Origin: a virus
Length of the DNA: 60,181 nt
IMG/VR virus record: IMGVR_UViG_3300025889_000126
Span: 1 to 60,181 of that record
Strand: one strand, 5' to 3'
The notes under the pieces were generated by a model, which had not been told where the DNA came from, searched no databases, and saw nothing but the letters and a program-made list of their open reading frames with translations. Numbering within the stretch: position 1 is the stretch's first letter; every line of letters begins with the position of its first letter. Positions 6,546-12,765 of this stretch are shown here, in pieces. The position numbers were made by a program, and so were the translations under genes.

Positions 6546-6860
6546 ACCGATTTTACTATTTTCATTTCCTATATTCTATATATATTTTATTATAATACGC
6601 GAATTTATTTTTAAATATCATTTTGGTTTTATTTTCGACATTTTCGACATTTCTCTTAATAATCAATTATTTATATCAATATAATTGACATTTTATTGAC
6701 ATTTTTTATGTCAGAAATCGACATAATATTAAATAATAATAAGAAATATATAGAAATAGTACACGACATCCACTACGTTTTATGTATTATTCTTGAAAAC
6801 CTGTATTAAATATGTATCAAAAAATGAAATTGTTGATGTGGTCTATAACCCCAATATTCC
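6546..6860. other. Gene-free A/T-rich segment
   Basis: No convincing gene lies here. It carries the GACATT array described separately (6631-6706), an inverted repeat TATGTC / GACATA around 6707-6725, and long A/T-rich runs. Together these resemble a replication origin or replication-protein landing site more than a promoter, since no plus-strand gene follows it. Confidence 0.5.
6631..6706. repeat. GACATT iteron-like array, copy A
   Basis: GACATT occurs at 6637, 6646, 6687 and 6698: two copies with a CGACATT start 9 bases apart, then 41 bases, then two with a TTGACATT start 11 bases apart. The same arrangement recurs at 16581-16664, where only the middle gap differs (51 instead of 41). The flanking A/T-rich sequence (TCTATATTCT-like and TATATATTTTATTA-like stretches) is also similar between the two sites. 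Confidence 0.75.
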
Positions 6861-6888
6861 AAAAAAAAATGGCACCCCGAAGGATGCC
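6861..6888 (-). terminator. Rho-independent terminator, minus strand, TTCG tetraloop
   Basis: Read leftward: GGCATCC, loop TTCG, GGGTGCC (7 bp with one U-G pair), then A and nine T. It stops transcription coming from the holin gene before it enters the GACATT array. Confidence 0.9.
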
Positions 6889-6919
6889 AAACCAAAACTA
6901 ATTATGAAACACTGACTAA

Positions 6920-7081
6920 CTACTTCTTATCTATAACAGACCATATTCCACCGACCATCGTCATAATTCCACCAATAATCTCAGCAGCAATACCATCATC
7001 CAACAATCCCTTCGCTACCAACACACCACCAATAAATGTTAAACCATGGCGTACAATCCCTAACATAATCTCCTTCTTCAT
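6920..7081 (-). CDS. Putative holin, Pam3-gp28-like (53 aa)
   Basis: The frame MKKEIMLGIVRHGLTFIGGV continues through a glycine-rich hydrophobic stretch and ends GGIWSVIDKK. The IVRH-LT--GG-L-A-G start, acidic turn (LLDDGIAAE) and G-IWS-(V/I)-DK end are the pattern of the short putative holins named after Pam3 gp28. Two amphipathic or membrane helices are likely. Its ATG overlaps the upstream TGA (ATGA), so translation is coupled. The gene is followed by a strong terminator. Confidence 0.75.
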   Translation of the reverse strand: MKKEIMLGIVRHGLTFIGGVLVAKGLLDDGIAAEIIGGIMTMVGGIWSVIDKK

Positions 7082-7326
7082 AACTTAATTTTATACGATG
7101 ACATAATCATTTCCTTAGCCTCACTCATCATCTCTCCCCTCGAATATCCCTCCGCTATCATACTCACCTTCTCCTCACGCTTCGCCATCTTCCTAGCCCT
7201 TGCCATCTCAGCAATGCCAGTCTCCCCACATGGCCTATTGTTAATCAACCTGCCATTCTTCATGGTCAAGCCATCTCCTCCAGCATAATTGCCGTAAATA
7301 CTGTTCGAAATTCCTTTTACTCTCAT
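7078..7326 (-). CDS. Hypothetical protein upstream of the holin (82 aa)
   Basis: No known family is recognised. The N-terminal third is glycine- and asparagine-rich (SIYGNYAGGDGLTMKNGRLI); the rest is helical and Lys/Met-rich (MARARKMAKREEKVSMIAEG). It is the first gene after the promoter at 7359-7389 and is coupled to the holin gene through a 4-nt overlap. A role in lysis timing or in the virion is possible. Confidence 0.6.
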   Translation of the reverse strand: MRVKGISNSIYGNYAGGDGLTMKNGRLINNRPCGETGIAEMARARKMAKREEKVSMIAEGYSRGEMMSEAKEMIMSSYKIKL

Positions 7327-7358
7327 AGCTATAAAGTTTAAATTGTTAACGTTGAATG

Positions 7359-7389
7359 CAAAGGTAATGAAAATTTTTGAATAAACAAA
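7359..7389 (-). promoter_or_regulatory. Bacteroidota-type promoter, minus strand
   Basis: Read leftward, TTTG (7389-7386), 19 bases, TACCTTTG (7366-7359). The start of transcription should lie near 7352, giving a leader of about 25 nt before the ATG at 7326. Confidence 0.85.
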
Positions 7390-7406
7390 TAGAGGTTTTG
7401 GGTACT

Positions 7407-7434
7407 ATAGCGGTTTGGCGCAGCCGGCCGCTAT
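7407..7434. repeat. Inverted repeat with inner hairpin
   Basis: ATAGCGG (7407-7413) and CCGCTAT (7428-7434) pair perfectly, and the 14 bases between them contain GGC-GCA-GCC, which can form a second small stem. It is unusually G+C-rich for this genome. On the plus strand a T run follows after about ten bases (7447-7453). It could act as a weak terminator or a protein site. Confidence 0.55.
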
Positions 7435-7622
7435 CGGAAAGTGGGATTTTTTTCGATGGGGGGGGGTGCTGTTTTGCCTTGGCTTGTCGGATTTTTTGGC
7501 ATTTTTGTAGACGTCGGTTACGTCGTTGCTGTCGTATATCTATGTGCTACTGCTGTGCTGCTGTCTGTCTATCGTTTGCCGTATACGTCGCACACTTCGT
7601 ATGTCTCTCGCTGCTGCTGTCG

Positions 7623-7641
7623 CTTTGCTTACAATCTAAAC
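7623..7641. repeat. 19-bp direct repeat, copy 1
   Basis: The sequence ctttgcttacaatctaaac is repeated exactly at 7912-7930, 289 bp downstream in the same orientation. Neither copy is in a gene. Confidence 0.8.
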
Positions 7642-7646
7642 AAACC

Positions 7647-7722
7647 TTAGTGTTAAACTTACACTAACCTTATTGTACTTTTTACAATAACTGATCTTAT
7701 GTTATTGTACTTTTTACAATAA
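7647..7722. promoter_or_regulatory. Cluster of three palindromic operator-like sites
   Basis: TTAGTGT (7647-7653) pairs with ACACTAA (7661-7667). TTATTGTA / TACAATAA with a CTTTT spacer occurs twice (7670-7690 and 7702-7722), with start positions 32 bp apart, about three helical turns. Identical palindromes in tandem are typical of repressor or initiator sites. Confidence 0.65.
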
Positions 7723-7911
7723 GTAACTATTTGCACAAACATAGTTTATAAGCCAATGATTTTTTGTAAACTATTTTGTTATTTATAGTTTACTTTTTAC
7801 TTTCAGACATCGCCCAGGGAACACATAAAAACGTCGTATATATATCTCTTTTCTGCGAGATCCTTTGTCGTATATTGCTATTTATTTCTGCAACGTTGTT
7901 GCATTTAGGTA

Positions 7912-7930
7912 CTTTGCTTACAATCTAAAC
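7912..7930. repeat. 19-bp direct repeat, copy 2
   Basis: Exact second copy of the sequence at 7623-7641, located about 155 bp upstream of the early promoter. Confidence 0.8.
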
Positions 7931-8085
7931 TAAGGTATAACCCCCCTCTTTTTTTCCTCAATCCTAAATTTTTTTTTGCTATCCTCAAAAACTAAGAATG
8001 TAGGTTTTATCGGGCTTTCAGCGTTTTGCTAGTTTTTCGAGTCAAGAAATTTTTAAAAAAAATGAAAATATTTTTCAAAAAAGTT

Positions 8086-8114
8086 TTGAAATAACAAAAC
8101 TAGTCTTAACTTTG
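8086..8114 (+). promoter_or_regulatory. Bacteroidota-type early promoter
   Basis: TTG (8086-8088), 18 bases, then TAACTTTG (8107-8114), close to the TTTG-N19-TAnnTTTG consensus. The predicted transcription start is near 8120. It faces the structured leader RNA and the whole early gene block. Confidence 0.75.
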
Positions 8115-8119
8115 TGACA

Positions 8120-8427
8120 TCCTTAATACATCGGTGACACATTAAGCGGTAGTGTTAAGATACAAAAAAGTGAAGTATTGAAACGGTGTACTATATGTTA
8201 AGTTCATGTCTAACGACAGCGGTTAAAATTCTTAATATATACTAGTGTAACAGTTCTTTTATTTTGTGGGAAATTGGGATGCGCGGCGTAGTCAACTAAA
8301 ATGAGAAAAACGAGCGCGATATATGTACCCGTGTGCATATTATTGGATAAATCGAATGAACAGCGAATTATCGTATCTGTGGGGAACGAGGAGAAACAGA
8401 TATAGAAAACCCAATTTAAAATTTTTT
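8120..8427 (+). ncRNA. Candidate structured non-coding RNA or long structured leader
   Basis: Three structured parts follow the promoter. Part 1: stem 8122-8129 / 8152-8159 (8 bp, one U-G). Part 2: stem 8192-8202 / 8231-8241 (11 bp, one G-U) holding an inner hairpin 8211-8225. Part 3: a junction closed by AAATTGGG / CCCAATTT (8271-8278 / 8410-8417) that contains four adjacent stems. These are 8279-8285 / 8315-8320 (6 bp, one bulge), 8321-8328 / 8333-8340 (8 bp, CCGU loop, one U-G), 8346-8354 / 8364-8372 (8 bp around one A-A mismatch) and 8374-8380 / 8396-8402 (7 bp). A run of six T follows at 8422-8427. The G-U pairs work only in plus-strand RNA. No gene fits here. I recognise no known RNA family. 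Confidence 0.6.
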
Positions 8428-8449
8428 GAGTCTTAATTGGCTTTAGGTT

Positions 8450-8550
8450 ATTGCAATGGATTGCAATGTAAAAAATGATAATCAGCATTTTTTGTCCTAT
8501 ACATTTTGTTTTGGCGAATTGCCTATATAGGTTTTAAGATATATATCTTA
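8450..8550. promoter_or_regulatory. Palindrome cluster before the first early gene
   Basis: ATTGCAATG occurs at 8450 and 8460, exactly 10 bp apart; its first eight bases are a perfect palindrome. CCTATATAGG (8522-8531) and a perfect 16-bp palindrome centred on AAGATAT/ATATCTT (8535-8550) follow. These lie between the end of the structured RNA and the first small gene, where an early regulator could bind. Confidence 0.5.
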
Positions 8551-8608
8551 TTTGGTTTCGATATCAAAATAGGCACAAATTTTTTAACACTATTAAAACT
8601 TTACTAAA

Positions 8609-8707
8609 ATGGAATTCTTACTTTTTATTTGTGCTGTTACATTATTATTTTTAATGTCGGCAAATGGTATTATAAGCGAATATAATAACCAAAAAGATAA
8701 ATTTTAA
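8609..8707 (+). CDS. Small single-pass membrane peptide (32 aa)
   Basis: MEFLLFICAVTLLFLMSANG forms one hydrophobic helix followed by a short polar tail ending NNQKDKF. It is preceded by the same aacactattaaa leader seen before other early genes and ends 26 nt before the next gene. Small membrane peptides are common among early phage genes that act on the host envelope. No family is recognised. Confidence 0.5.
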   Translation: MEFLLFICAVTLLFLMSANGIISEYNNQKDKF

Positions 8708-8733
8708 TTAACTAACTTTTAAACAATACTAAA

Positions 8734-9441
8734 ATGAGAGCTATTTTTAGAACTGAAAACACTATTCAAATTTTCAGATTTGGTACAACGTCAAATGATA
8801 AAATTGAGGCAAACAAAAAACGCAAAATTGTGCAAAGTTACACATTTAGTCGGTCACAATTTGAGTTAATATTGCAAGGCTTAAACGATGGCATGAAAAC
8901 ATTTTTTAACAGTGCCGACAGTAACTGTCTAGACTGTCCTTTTAACTCATTTGGGTTATGTTATACACACAAATTCAATCAATACGTCGGATTTATTTCA
9001 ATGCTTAAATCTGTAATTAAAGACTACAAAGATTTTTATGACATACCAACGTATAACAGCGACATAAGGGAACAAATATTAAATATGTCTAAAAATACAT
9101 ATGTTAGATTTGGTACATATGGTGAACCGTCCTTACATCCTACTGACTTAATAAGCGACATTGTGAACGTTTGCGATAATTGGACGGGTTACACACACCA
9201 ATGGCAAAAAAGAGACGATTTGAGCGGTTACTTTATGGCGTCGACTCACACAATTTTTGAAGAATTAATAGCTAGAAACGAGGGCTACCGATCATTCATA
9301 GCGACTGATGAAAAAATTGACGGCATTGTTAACTGTCCCGCATCAAAAGAAGCGGGTTATAAGTCAACTTGCAGTAAGTGTGGACTATGTTCGGGTACAT
9401 TTGGAAAAGGCAAAAAATCGGTATACATTCTAGTACACTAA
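8734..9441 (+). CDS. Conserved Cys-rich phage/plasmid protein (DUF7227-like)
   Basis: The 235-residue protein has the signature of an uncharacterised family of phages and plasmids, which I believe is DUF7227. It contains CLDCPFN---LCYTH near residues 68-82, YVRFGTYGEPSLHP near 126-139, GYTHQW near 155, GYFMAST near 168, and NCPASKEAGYKSTCSKCGLC near 204-223. The grouped cysteines suggest metal binding; a radical or redox role cannot be claimed. It is the largest gene of the early accessory block and lies immediately after the small membrane peptide. Confidence 0.75.
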   Translation: MRAIFRTENTIQIFRFGTTSNDKIEANKKRKIVQSYTFSRSQFELILQGLNDGMKTFFNSADSNCLDCPFNSFGLCYTHKFNQYVGFISMLKSVIKDYKDFYDIPTYNSDIREQILNMSKNTYVRFGTYGEPSLHPTDLISDIVNVCDNWTGYTHQWQKRDDLSGYFMASTHTIFEELIARNEGYRSFIATDEKIDGIVNCPASKEAGYKSTCSKCGLCSGTFGKGKKSVYILVH

Positions 9442-9454
9442 AGTACAAAGGTTT

Positions 9455-9475
9455 TCGGTCAGCCTAAAAAACCGA
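9455..9475 (+). repeat. Intergenic hairpin
   Basis: TCGGT (9455-9459) pairs with ACCGA (9471-9475), followed by CATTTTT. It lies 14 bases past the stop of the preceding gene and could attenuate transcription; the stem is short. Confidence 0.4.
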
Positions 9476-9505
9476 CATTTTTAAACTATTAAAACTTATC
9501 TAATT

Positions 9506-9733
9506 ATGCAAACTTTCACAGCAACAGCGGTACAAAATTTAATTGACCAATATATGAACAAAGGCGGTCACATTGAAGAAATAGAAGAGGGTGTTTTGGG
9601 TTATGGAACTATAATTTTATCAGCCAATGGCTACAAATACGCAATAATTAAAGAGGTCTATTTGAATAGTTGGTCTTCGGGTCACACAATAAAATTCTAT
9701 AATAAACTACCTAAAAAATATAGTTACCTTTAA
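9506..9733 (+). CDS. Hypothetical early protein (75 aa)
   Basis: No family is recognised. The first 20 residues are helical (FTATAVQNLIDQYMNKGGHI), followed by strands such as GYGTIILSANGYKYAIIKEV. It is preceded by the leader aaactattaaaactta, similar to those before the neighbouring genes. It is part of the run of small early genes, which in other phages often encode inhibitors of host functions. Confidence 0.6.
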   Translation: MQTFTATAVQNLIDQYMNKGGHIEEIEEGVLGYGTIILSANGYKYAIIKEVYLNSWSSGHTIKFYNKLPKKYSYL

Positions 9734-9779
9734 ACTGATGAGACAAACCATATTATAAACACTATAAACTATCTAACTT

Positions 9780-10037
9780 ATGACTCAGTATTATATTAAA
9801 ACTAGCTTAGGGTACATTAAATTGTACCTTCGTGACTCTGAGGTGACTATTGGCAAAAATGGTCAAAAATACAACAATGGTAACCGATTGTATAATGATT
9901 GGCATAGACTCACAATTGACCAAAAAATAAGCGTTAAACAGCATTTTATAAACAAGTACGGCAAACGTACAAGCTACAGCAAGCCCGATGCATTTAAAGT
10001 ACTAACTGAGACTCAATTATATTACATCCTATCTTAA
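9780..10037 (+). CDS. Hypothetical early protein (85 aa)
   Basis: Basic protein starting MTQYYIKTSLGYIKLYLRDS and ending ETQLYYILS, with many Tyr and Lys. No domain is recognised. The start is preceded by an aaacactataaactatctaac leader. It is 14 nt from the next gene, in one early transcription unit. Confidence 0.6.
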   Translation: MTQYYIKTSLGYIKLYLRDSEVTIGKNGQKYNNGNRLYNDWHRLTIDQKISVKQHFINKYGKRTSYSKPDAFKVLTETQLYYILS

Positions 10038-10050
10038 AACAATAACAGAT

Positions 10051-10365
10051 ATGAACTCTAAATTTAATACGTTCTATTGGAACACACACAAACAATTTGT
10101 ACTTGATGTACTTAGGTATGAATTCGAGGGCGAATTTGAGACAACAGATAATACCTGGTATAATGATGAAAGCCCGTCCTTACTACTCAAATTTGAGACG
10201 TATACAATGCAATTATACATACCTTCAAATTACAAGGGCGAATTTTCAGATTATTGTCTAATGGTGTACAATACTTACAGCGACTTTGAGAATGACAAAT
10301 TAGAAGCAACTTATTTTTTAACAAGTCTCAATGATGTAATTAATCAACTTAAAACCTATCTATAG
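10051..10365 (+). CDS. Hypothetical acidic early protein (104 aa)
   Basis: Acidic, aromatic-rich protein (FNTFYWNTHKQFVLDVLRYE, later YNTYSDFENDKLEATYFLTS). The alternation of strands and helices suggests one small alpha/beta domain. No family is recognised. It ends 3 nt before the next gene. Confidence 0.6.
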   Translation: MNSKFNTFYWNTHKQFVLDVLRYEFEGEFETTDNTWYNDESPSLLLKFETYTMQLYIPSNYKGEFSDYCLMVYNTYSDFENDKLEATYFLTSLNDVINQLKTYL

Positions 10366-10367
10366 CC

Positions 10368-10574
10368 ATGGAAAAAGTAATAATCAATGCAATTGTAGAG
10401 ACAAAAAGTAACTACAACAACATGAACGGAAAGTCGGTACAAATTATTCAGTTCATCGGATCTCACGCCTATTGTAGATATGTGACTGATGACGGACAGA
10501 TAAGACAGTCTGACTTTCACATCTCAGAGTTAAAAGACATTAGAAGTAACAACATTTTCAACACTACAATCTAA
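10368..10574 (+). CDS. Hypothetical early protein (68 aa)
   Basis: Starts MEKVIINAIVETKSNYNNMN and contains a beta-rich centre (SVQIIQFIGSHAYCRYVTDD), perhaps an SH3-like or OB-like small barrel by pattern only. It is tightly spaced between two other small genes (2 nt before, 6 nt after). Confidence 0.6.
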   Translation: MEKVIINAIVETKSNYNNMNGKSVQIIQFIGSHAYCRYVTDDGQIRQSDFHISELKDIRSNNIFNTTI

Positions 10575-10580
10575 TCAGCT

Positions 10581-10811
10581 ATGAACAAAATTAAAGAACT
10601 GCTAAAGCAGTATGAGACAGCTAGACAGAACTTATTTGAGTACACGGATGCATTCTATGATTCGATTGGTTATGACATAGACGGATATTGGGAAGACCTA
10701 GAAGAATTGACCGACAAAGATGTCAAAGATTTGAAACAGAAAGTTAAAAACTTTGAGACACTCACAGAATGCTACGCAAAGATTTGGAAAGTTAACTTTA
10801 AATATTCTTAA
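10581..10811 (+). CDS. Hypothetical acidic helical protein (76 aa)
   Basis: Predicted mostly helical (MNKIKELLKQYETARQNLFE) with an acidic centre (DIDGYWEDLEELTDKDVKDL). No family is recognised. Its stop codon is the first three bases of the 40-bp intergenic repeat at 10809-10848. Confidence 0.6.
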   Translation: MNKIKELLKQYETARQNLFEYTDAFYDSIGYDIDGYWEDLEELTDKDVKDLKQKVKNFETLTECYAKIWKVNFKYS

Positions 10812-10848
10812 TGACATCGGGGTGCAGCATCCGACCAACTGCGATATT
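10809..10848 (+). repeat. 40-bp intergenic repeat with hairpin, copy 1
   Basis: It matches 12536-12575 at 38 of 40 positions. Both copies begin at the TAA stop of the preceding gene. The core GGGTG-CAG-CATCC can form a 5-bp hairpin (one G-U). It resembles a small REP-type or mRNA-processing element. Confidence 0.75.
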
Positions 10849-10876
10849 TCATTAACACTATTAAACATTAACAGCT

Positions 10877-11140
10877 ATGGACAAAGTATTTGAAATTCTA
10901 AAAGATGTAGACAATGACAGATATGTATTTCTACACATTGATAAAAGCGGCATATGCGGTCTTAATTTTCATCAAGGTGTAACAGAGATTGTATGGGCAT
11001 ATGCAGAACCCGATGTACATCTCACAGAGATTTGGAGAAGGTTAGCACTGAACTACCCTCATACAGAAAGGTCATTCTTAATAGAGAAAGCTATTGATTT
11101 ATATATAGATGCATTCATTACACAACTATTAAAACTATAA
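10877..11140 (+). CDS. Hypothetical early protein (87 aa)
   Basis: Begins MDKVFEILKDVDNDRYVFLH and later has a helical half (EIWRRLALNYPHTERSFLIE). No family is recognised. It follows the 40-bp repeat and a leader containing aacactattaaa. It is 6 nt from the next gene. Confidence 0.6.
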   Translation: MDKVFEILKDVDNDRYVFLHIDKSGICGLNFHQGVTEIVWAYAEPDVHLTEIWRRLALNYPHTERSFLIEKAIDLYIDAFITQLLKL

Positions 11141-11146
11141 ACAGCT

Positions 11147-11350
11147 ATGGAACAAATATTAAATTTAGAGATTGGTCACTCAATTGATTGGAAATTTGGA
11201 CTAATAACCCGAAATATTTACAGAATGTCTGAGAATGAATTTGACATCACAGAAACCTGCGATGGATGGGTAAATGCGATTGTCAGTAAAGAGACAATGC
11301 GAGGTATATTAGAGGGAAAAATTTCACTACTTGAATTGGATTGGTTCTAA
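11147..11350 (+). CDS. Hypothetical early protein (67 aa)
   Basis: Acidic protein MEQILNLEIGHSIDWKFGLI with a beta-rich first half and a C-terminal helix (KETMRGILEGKISLLELDWF). No family is recognised. It shares the aaactataaacagct leader with its upstream neighbour. Confidence 0.6.
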   Translation: MEQILNLEIGHSIDWKFGLITRNIYRMSENEFDITETCDGWVNAIVSKETMRGILEGKISLLELDWF

Positions 11351-11380
11351 TATTAAATAACACTTTAAACTATTAACACT

Positions 11381-11866
11381 ATGCCAAATTGGTGCAGCAA
11401 TTACACTACATTCAAAGGTAGTAAAGAGAACATTGAAGCTTTGAACAATGCAATAAACAAAGCAATTGAGCGAGAGACAGCTGACAAGCAAGCTCAGACA
11501 ATACACAGCTCAGAGGTAAAAGACGGTTACTTCTTCGACTTGTACAACAATGGTATTGAACATGGAGAGTTGACAATGTTTTACGAGACTAGATGGTGTC
11601 CAAACCTTGACGACTTAGCACTACTCTGTAAAGAATACGGAGTGGATGCAGAGACTGAATTCAATGAGCCTGGATGCCAAGTGTACGGTACTGCAAATGT
11701 ATACTCAGATGGTACATATGTAGATGAGTATGTGGAGCAGGAATTTTTAGACTCTATAGAATGGGATGAAGACACTTGCCTCTACACCTACGATGGAGAA
11801 CAATACGAGTCAATGGGAGATATAATTGCTTATCATTTTAAAACTTGGAAAGAAAAAAACCTATGA
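11381..11866 (+). CDS. DUF1281/Api92-like protein, MPNWC family (161 aa)
   Basis: The start MPNWCSNYTTFKGSKENIEA is the hallmark of a phage and plasmid family with a ferredoxin-like N-terminal domain (DUF1281, Api92-like). The second half keeps the ETRWCPN segment and is strongly acidic (DGTYVDEYVEQEFLDSIEWD). Function of the family is unknown to me. The acidic surface could mimic DNA, which is an inference. Its stop overlaps the next start (ATGA). Confidence 0.75.
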   Translation: MPNWCSNYTTFKGSKENIEALNNAINKAIERETADKQAQTIHSSEVKDGYFFDLYNNGIEHGELTMFYETRWCPNLDDLALLCKEYGVDAETEFNEPGCQVYGTANVYSDGTYVDEYVEQEFLDSIEWDEDTCLYTYDGEQYESMGDIIAYHFKTWKEKNL

Positions 11867-12030
11867 CGTACAAATTTATGGATAGGGTTAAGGTATCTTA
11901 CAATGGAGAGGTAGTTGAGTGCCTCTTCATTGGATACTACAGAATGTATTCACTGCATCAAAGATGTTTGTTGCACTGCCCTTCAAAACGAGAAACATTT
12001 TTTTACTCACTTAAAAACATAATCGAATGA
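11863..12030 (+). CDS. Hypothetical small basic protein (55 aa)
   Basis: Starts at 11863 (MTYKFMDRVKVSYNGEVVEC) by the 4-nt ATGA overlap with the preceding gene; a longer frame from 11845 would overlap it further. It is beta-rich, with RVKVSYNGEVVECLFIGYY like a small barrel, plus three cysteines. The stop again overlaps the next start. Confidence 0.6.
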   Translation: MTYKFMDRVKVSYNGEVVECLFIGYYRMYSLHQRCLLHCPSKRETFFYSLKNIIE

Positions 12031-12203
12031 TGTTCTACTTATTATTATTGGTTGGCATAGTCAGACCACAAGATCCAGGATTGTATGCATTCTTCACTCC
12101 CGATGGAAAGGTATTTGAGTATGCATACAGAGAAGAAATAATGGATGCTATCCGTACCGGAGAATTCAAATACAATGAGGACTTACATTTTTCTAACAAT
12201 TAA
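12027..12203 (+). CDS. Hypothetical small protein with hydrophobic N-terminus (58 aa)
   Basis: MMFYLLLLVGIVRPQDPGLY could be a short membrane anchor or signal-like sequence; the rest is acidic (FFTPDGKVFEYAYREEIMDA). The start overlaps the preceding stop (ATGA), which supports a real, coupled gene. Confidence 0.55.
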   Translation: MMFYLLLLVGIVRPQDPGLYAFFTPDGKVFEYAYREEIMDAIRTGEFKYNEDLHFSNN

Positions 12204-12214
12204 AATCTATAAAA

Positions 12215-12538
12215 ATGAGAACTACAGAGCAAAATTCAGTATTGCCAATTGACAAGGCTATACAGCTTATTAAAAAATACAATGGCATCGAAGGTGCTGA
12301 CAGATTTTTAAGTGATTTACTTTTTATCTTGGTTTTCGACACTCAAAGTGTATCTTCAGTTAATGACTTGATTGACTACTACACATTGGTACAGCAAGAG
12401 ATTCGAAAGATTCAATATTGGAATGGTATCTTGAACATGGAAGATGACAGCCTCGGACAAGAGCCAATAGAGTATACTGAGGAGCAAAAGCTTGAGATGT
12501 TGTACGATGAGCAAAAAAGACAGCAACAGCTAGACTAA
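12215..12538 (+). CDS. Hypothetical helical acidic protein (107 aa)
   Basis: Predicted all-helical (LPIDKAIQLIKKYNGIEGAD, then VSSVNDLIDYYTLVQQEIRK) with an acidic, Gln-rich tail. No family is recognised. The stop codon opens the second copy of the 40-bp hairpin repeat. Confidence 0.6.
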   Translation: MRTTEQNSVLPIDKAIQLIKKYNGIEGADRFLSDLLFILVFDTQSVSSVNDLIDYYTLVQQEIRKIQYWNGILNMEDDSLGQEPIEYTEEQKLEMLYDEQKRQQQLD

Positions 12539-12575
12539 TGACATCGGGGTGCAGCATCCGTACAACTGCGATATT
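12536..12575 (+). repeat. 40-bp intergenic repeat with hairpin, copy 2
   Basis: Second copy of 10809-10848 with two substitutions just after the hairpin. The position directly at a stop codon is preserved. Confidence 0.75.
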
Positions 12576-12600
12576 ATTAACAATTAAATACTATAGCATT

Positions 12601-12765
12601 ATGAAAACTATTATTTTAAGTTCAGAAGAAGATGTAAATAAGGTATATGATTTGATTTGGGAGATTGCAAATAACTTATCATACAATGATAAGGACGATG
12701 CAGAAAGCATAGATGATTGTCTTGAATTTATTAAAACAATAAGTCTGAGCCATGAAAAAATATAA
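12601..12765 (+). CDS. Hypothetical acidic small protein (54 aa)
   Basis: I chose the ATG at 12601 (MKTIILSSEEDVNKVYDLIW). An upstream in-frame ATG at 12538 would make the frame run through the 40-bp repeat. The protein is acidic and probably helical. It overlaps the next gene by 14 nt. Confidence 0.55.
   Translation: MKTIILSSEEDVNKVYDLIWEIANNLSYNDKDDAESIDDCLEFIKTISLSHEKI

Larger units (their letters stand above)
7390..8084. other. Large gene-free regulatory region between the divergent gene halves
   Basis: I see no gene supported by codon pattern here. Notable contents are: an inverted repeat at 7407-7434; a run of nine G at 7458-7466; an A-poor tract (17 A in 180 bases, 7441-7620); three copies of GTCGTATAT (7531, 7833, 7867); a 19-base direct repeat (7623-7641 and 7912-7930); and a cluster of palindromes (7647-7722). 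The position between divergent operons suggests transcriptional control or replication start. Confidence 0.6.

Noticed and set aside
7377-7667. Overlapping plus-strand frames of 96 and 69 codons
   Set aside because: Cys- and Arg-rich translations without domain-like pattern, inside a compositionally odd, repeat-rich control region; no leader like those of the early genes.
8210-8488. Minus-strand frame of 92 codons across the structured RNA
   Set aside because: It runs antisense through the stems, and its translation has no recognisable family. The U-G pairs and the promoter point to plus-strand RNA.
8961-8969. Perfect DnaA-box-like TTATACACA
   Set aside because: It encodes conserved residues of the DUF7227-like motif (LCYTH), is single, and has no neighbouring boxes, so it is probably coincidental.
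12538-12600. Upstream ATG at 12538 for the gene ending at 12765
   Set aside because: The frame would translate the 40-bp intergenic repeat, which is also found after an unrelated gene; the start at 12601 has a normal A/T leader.
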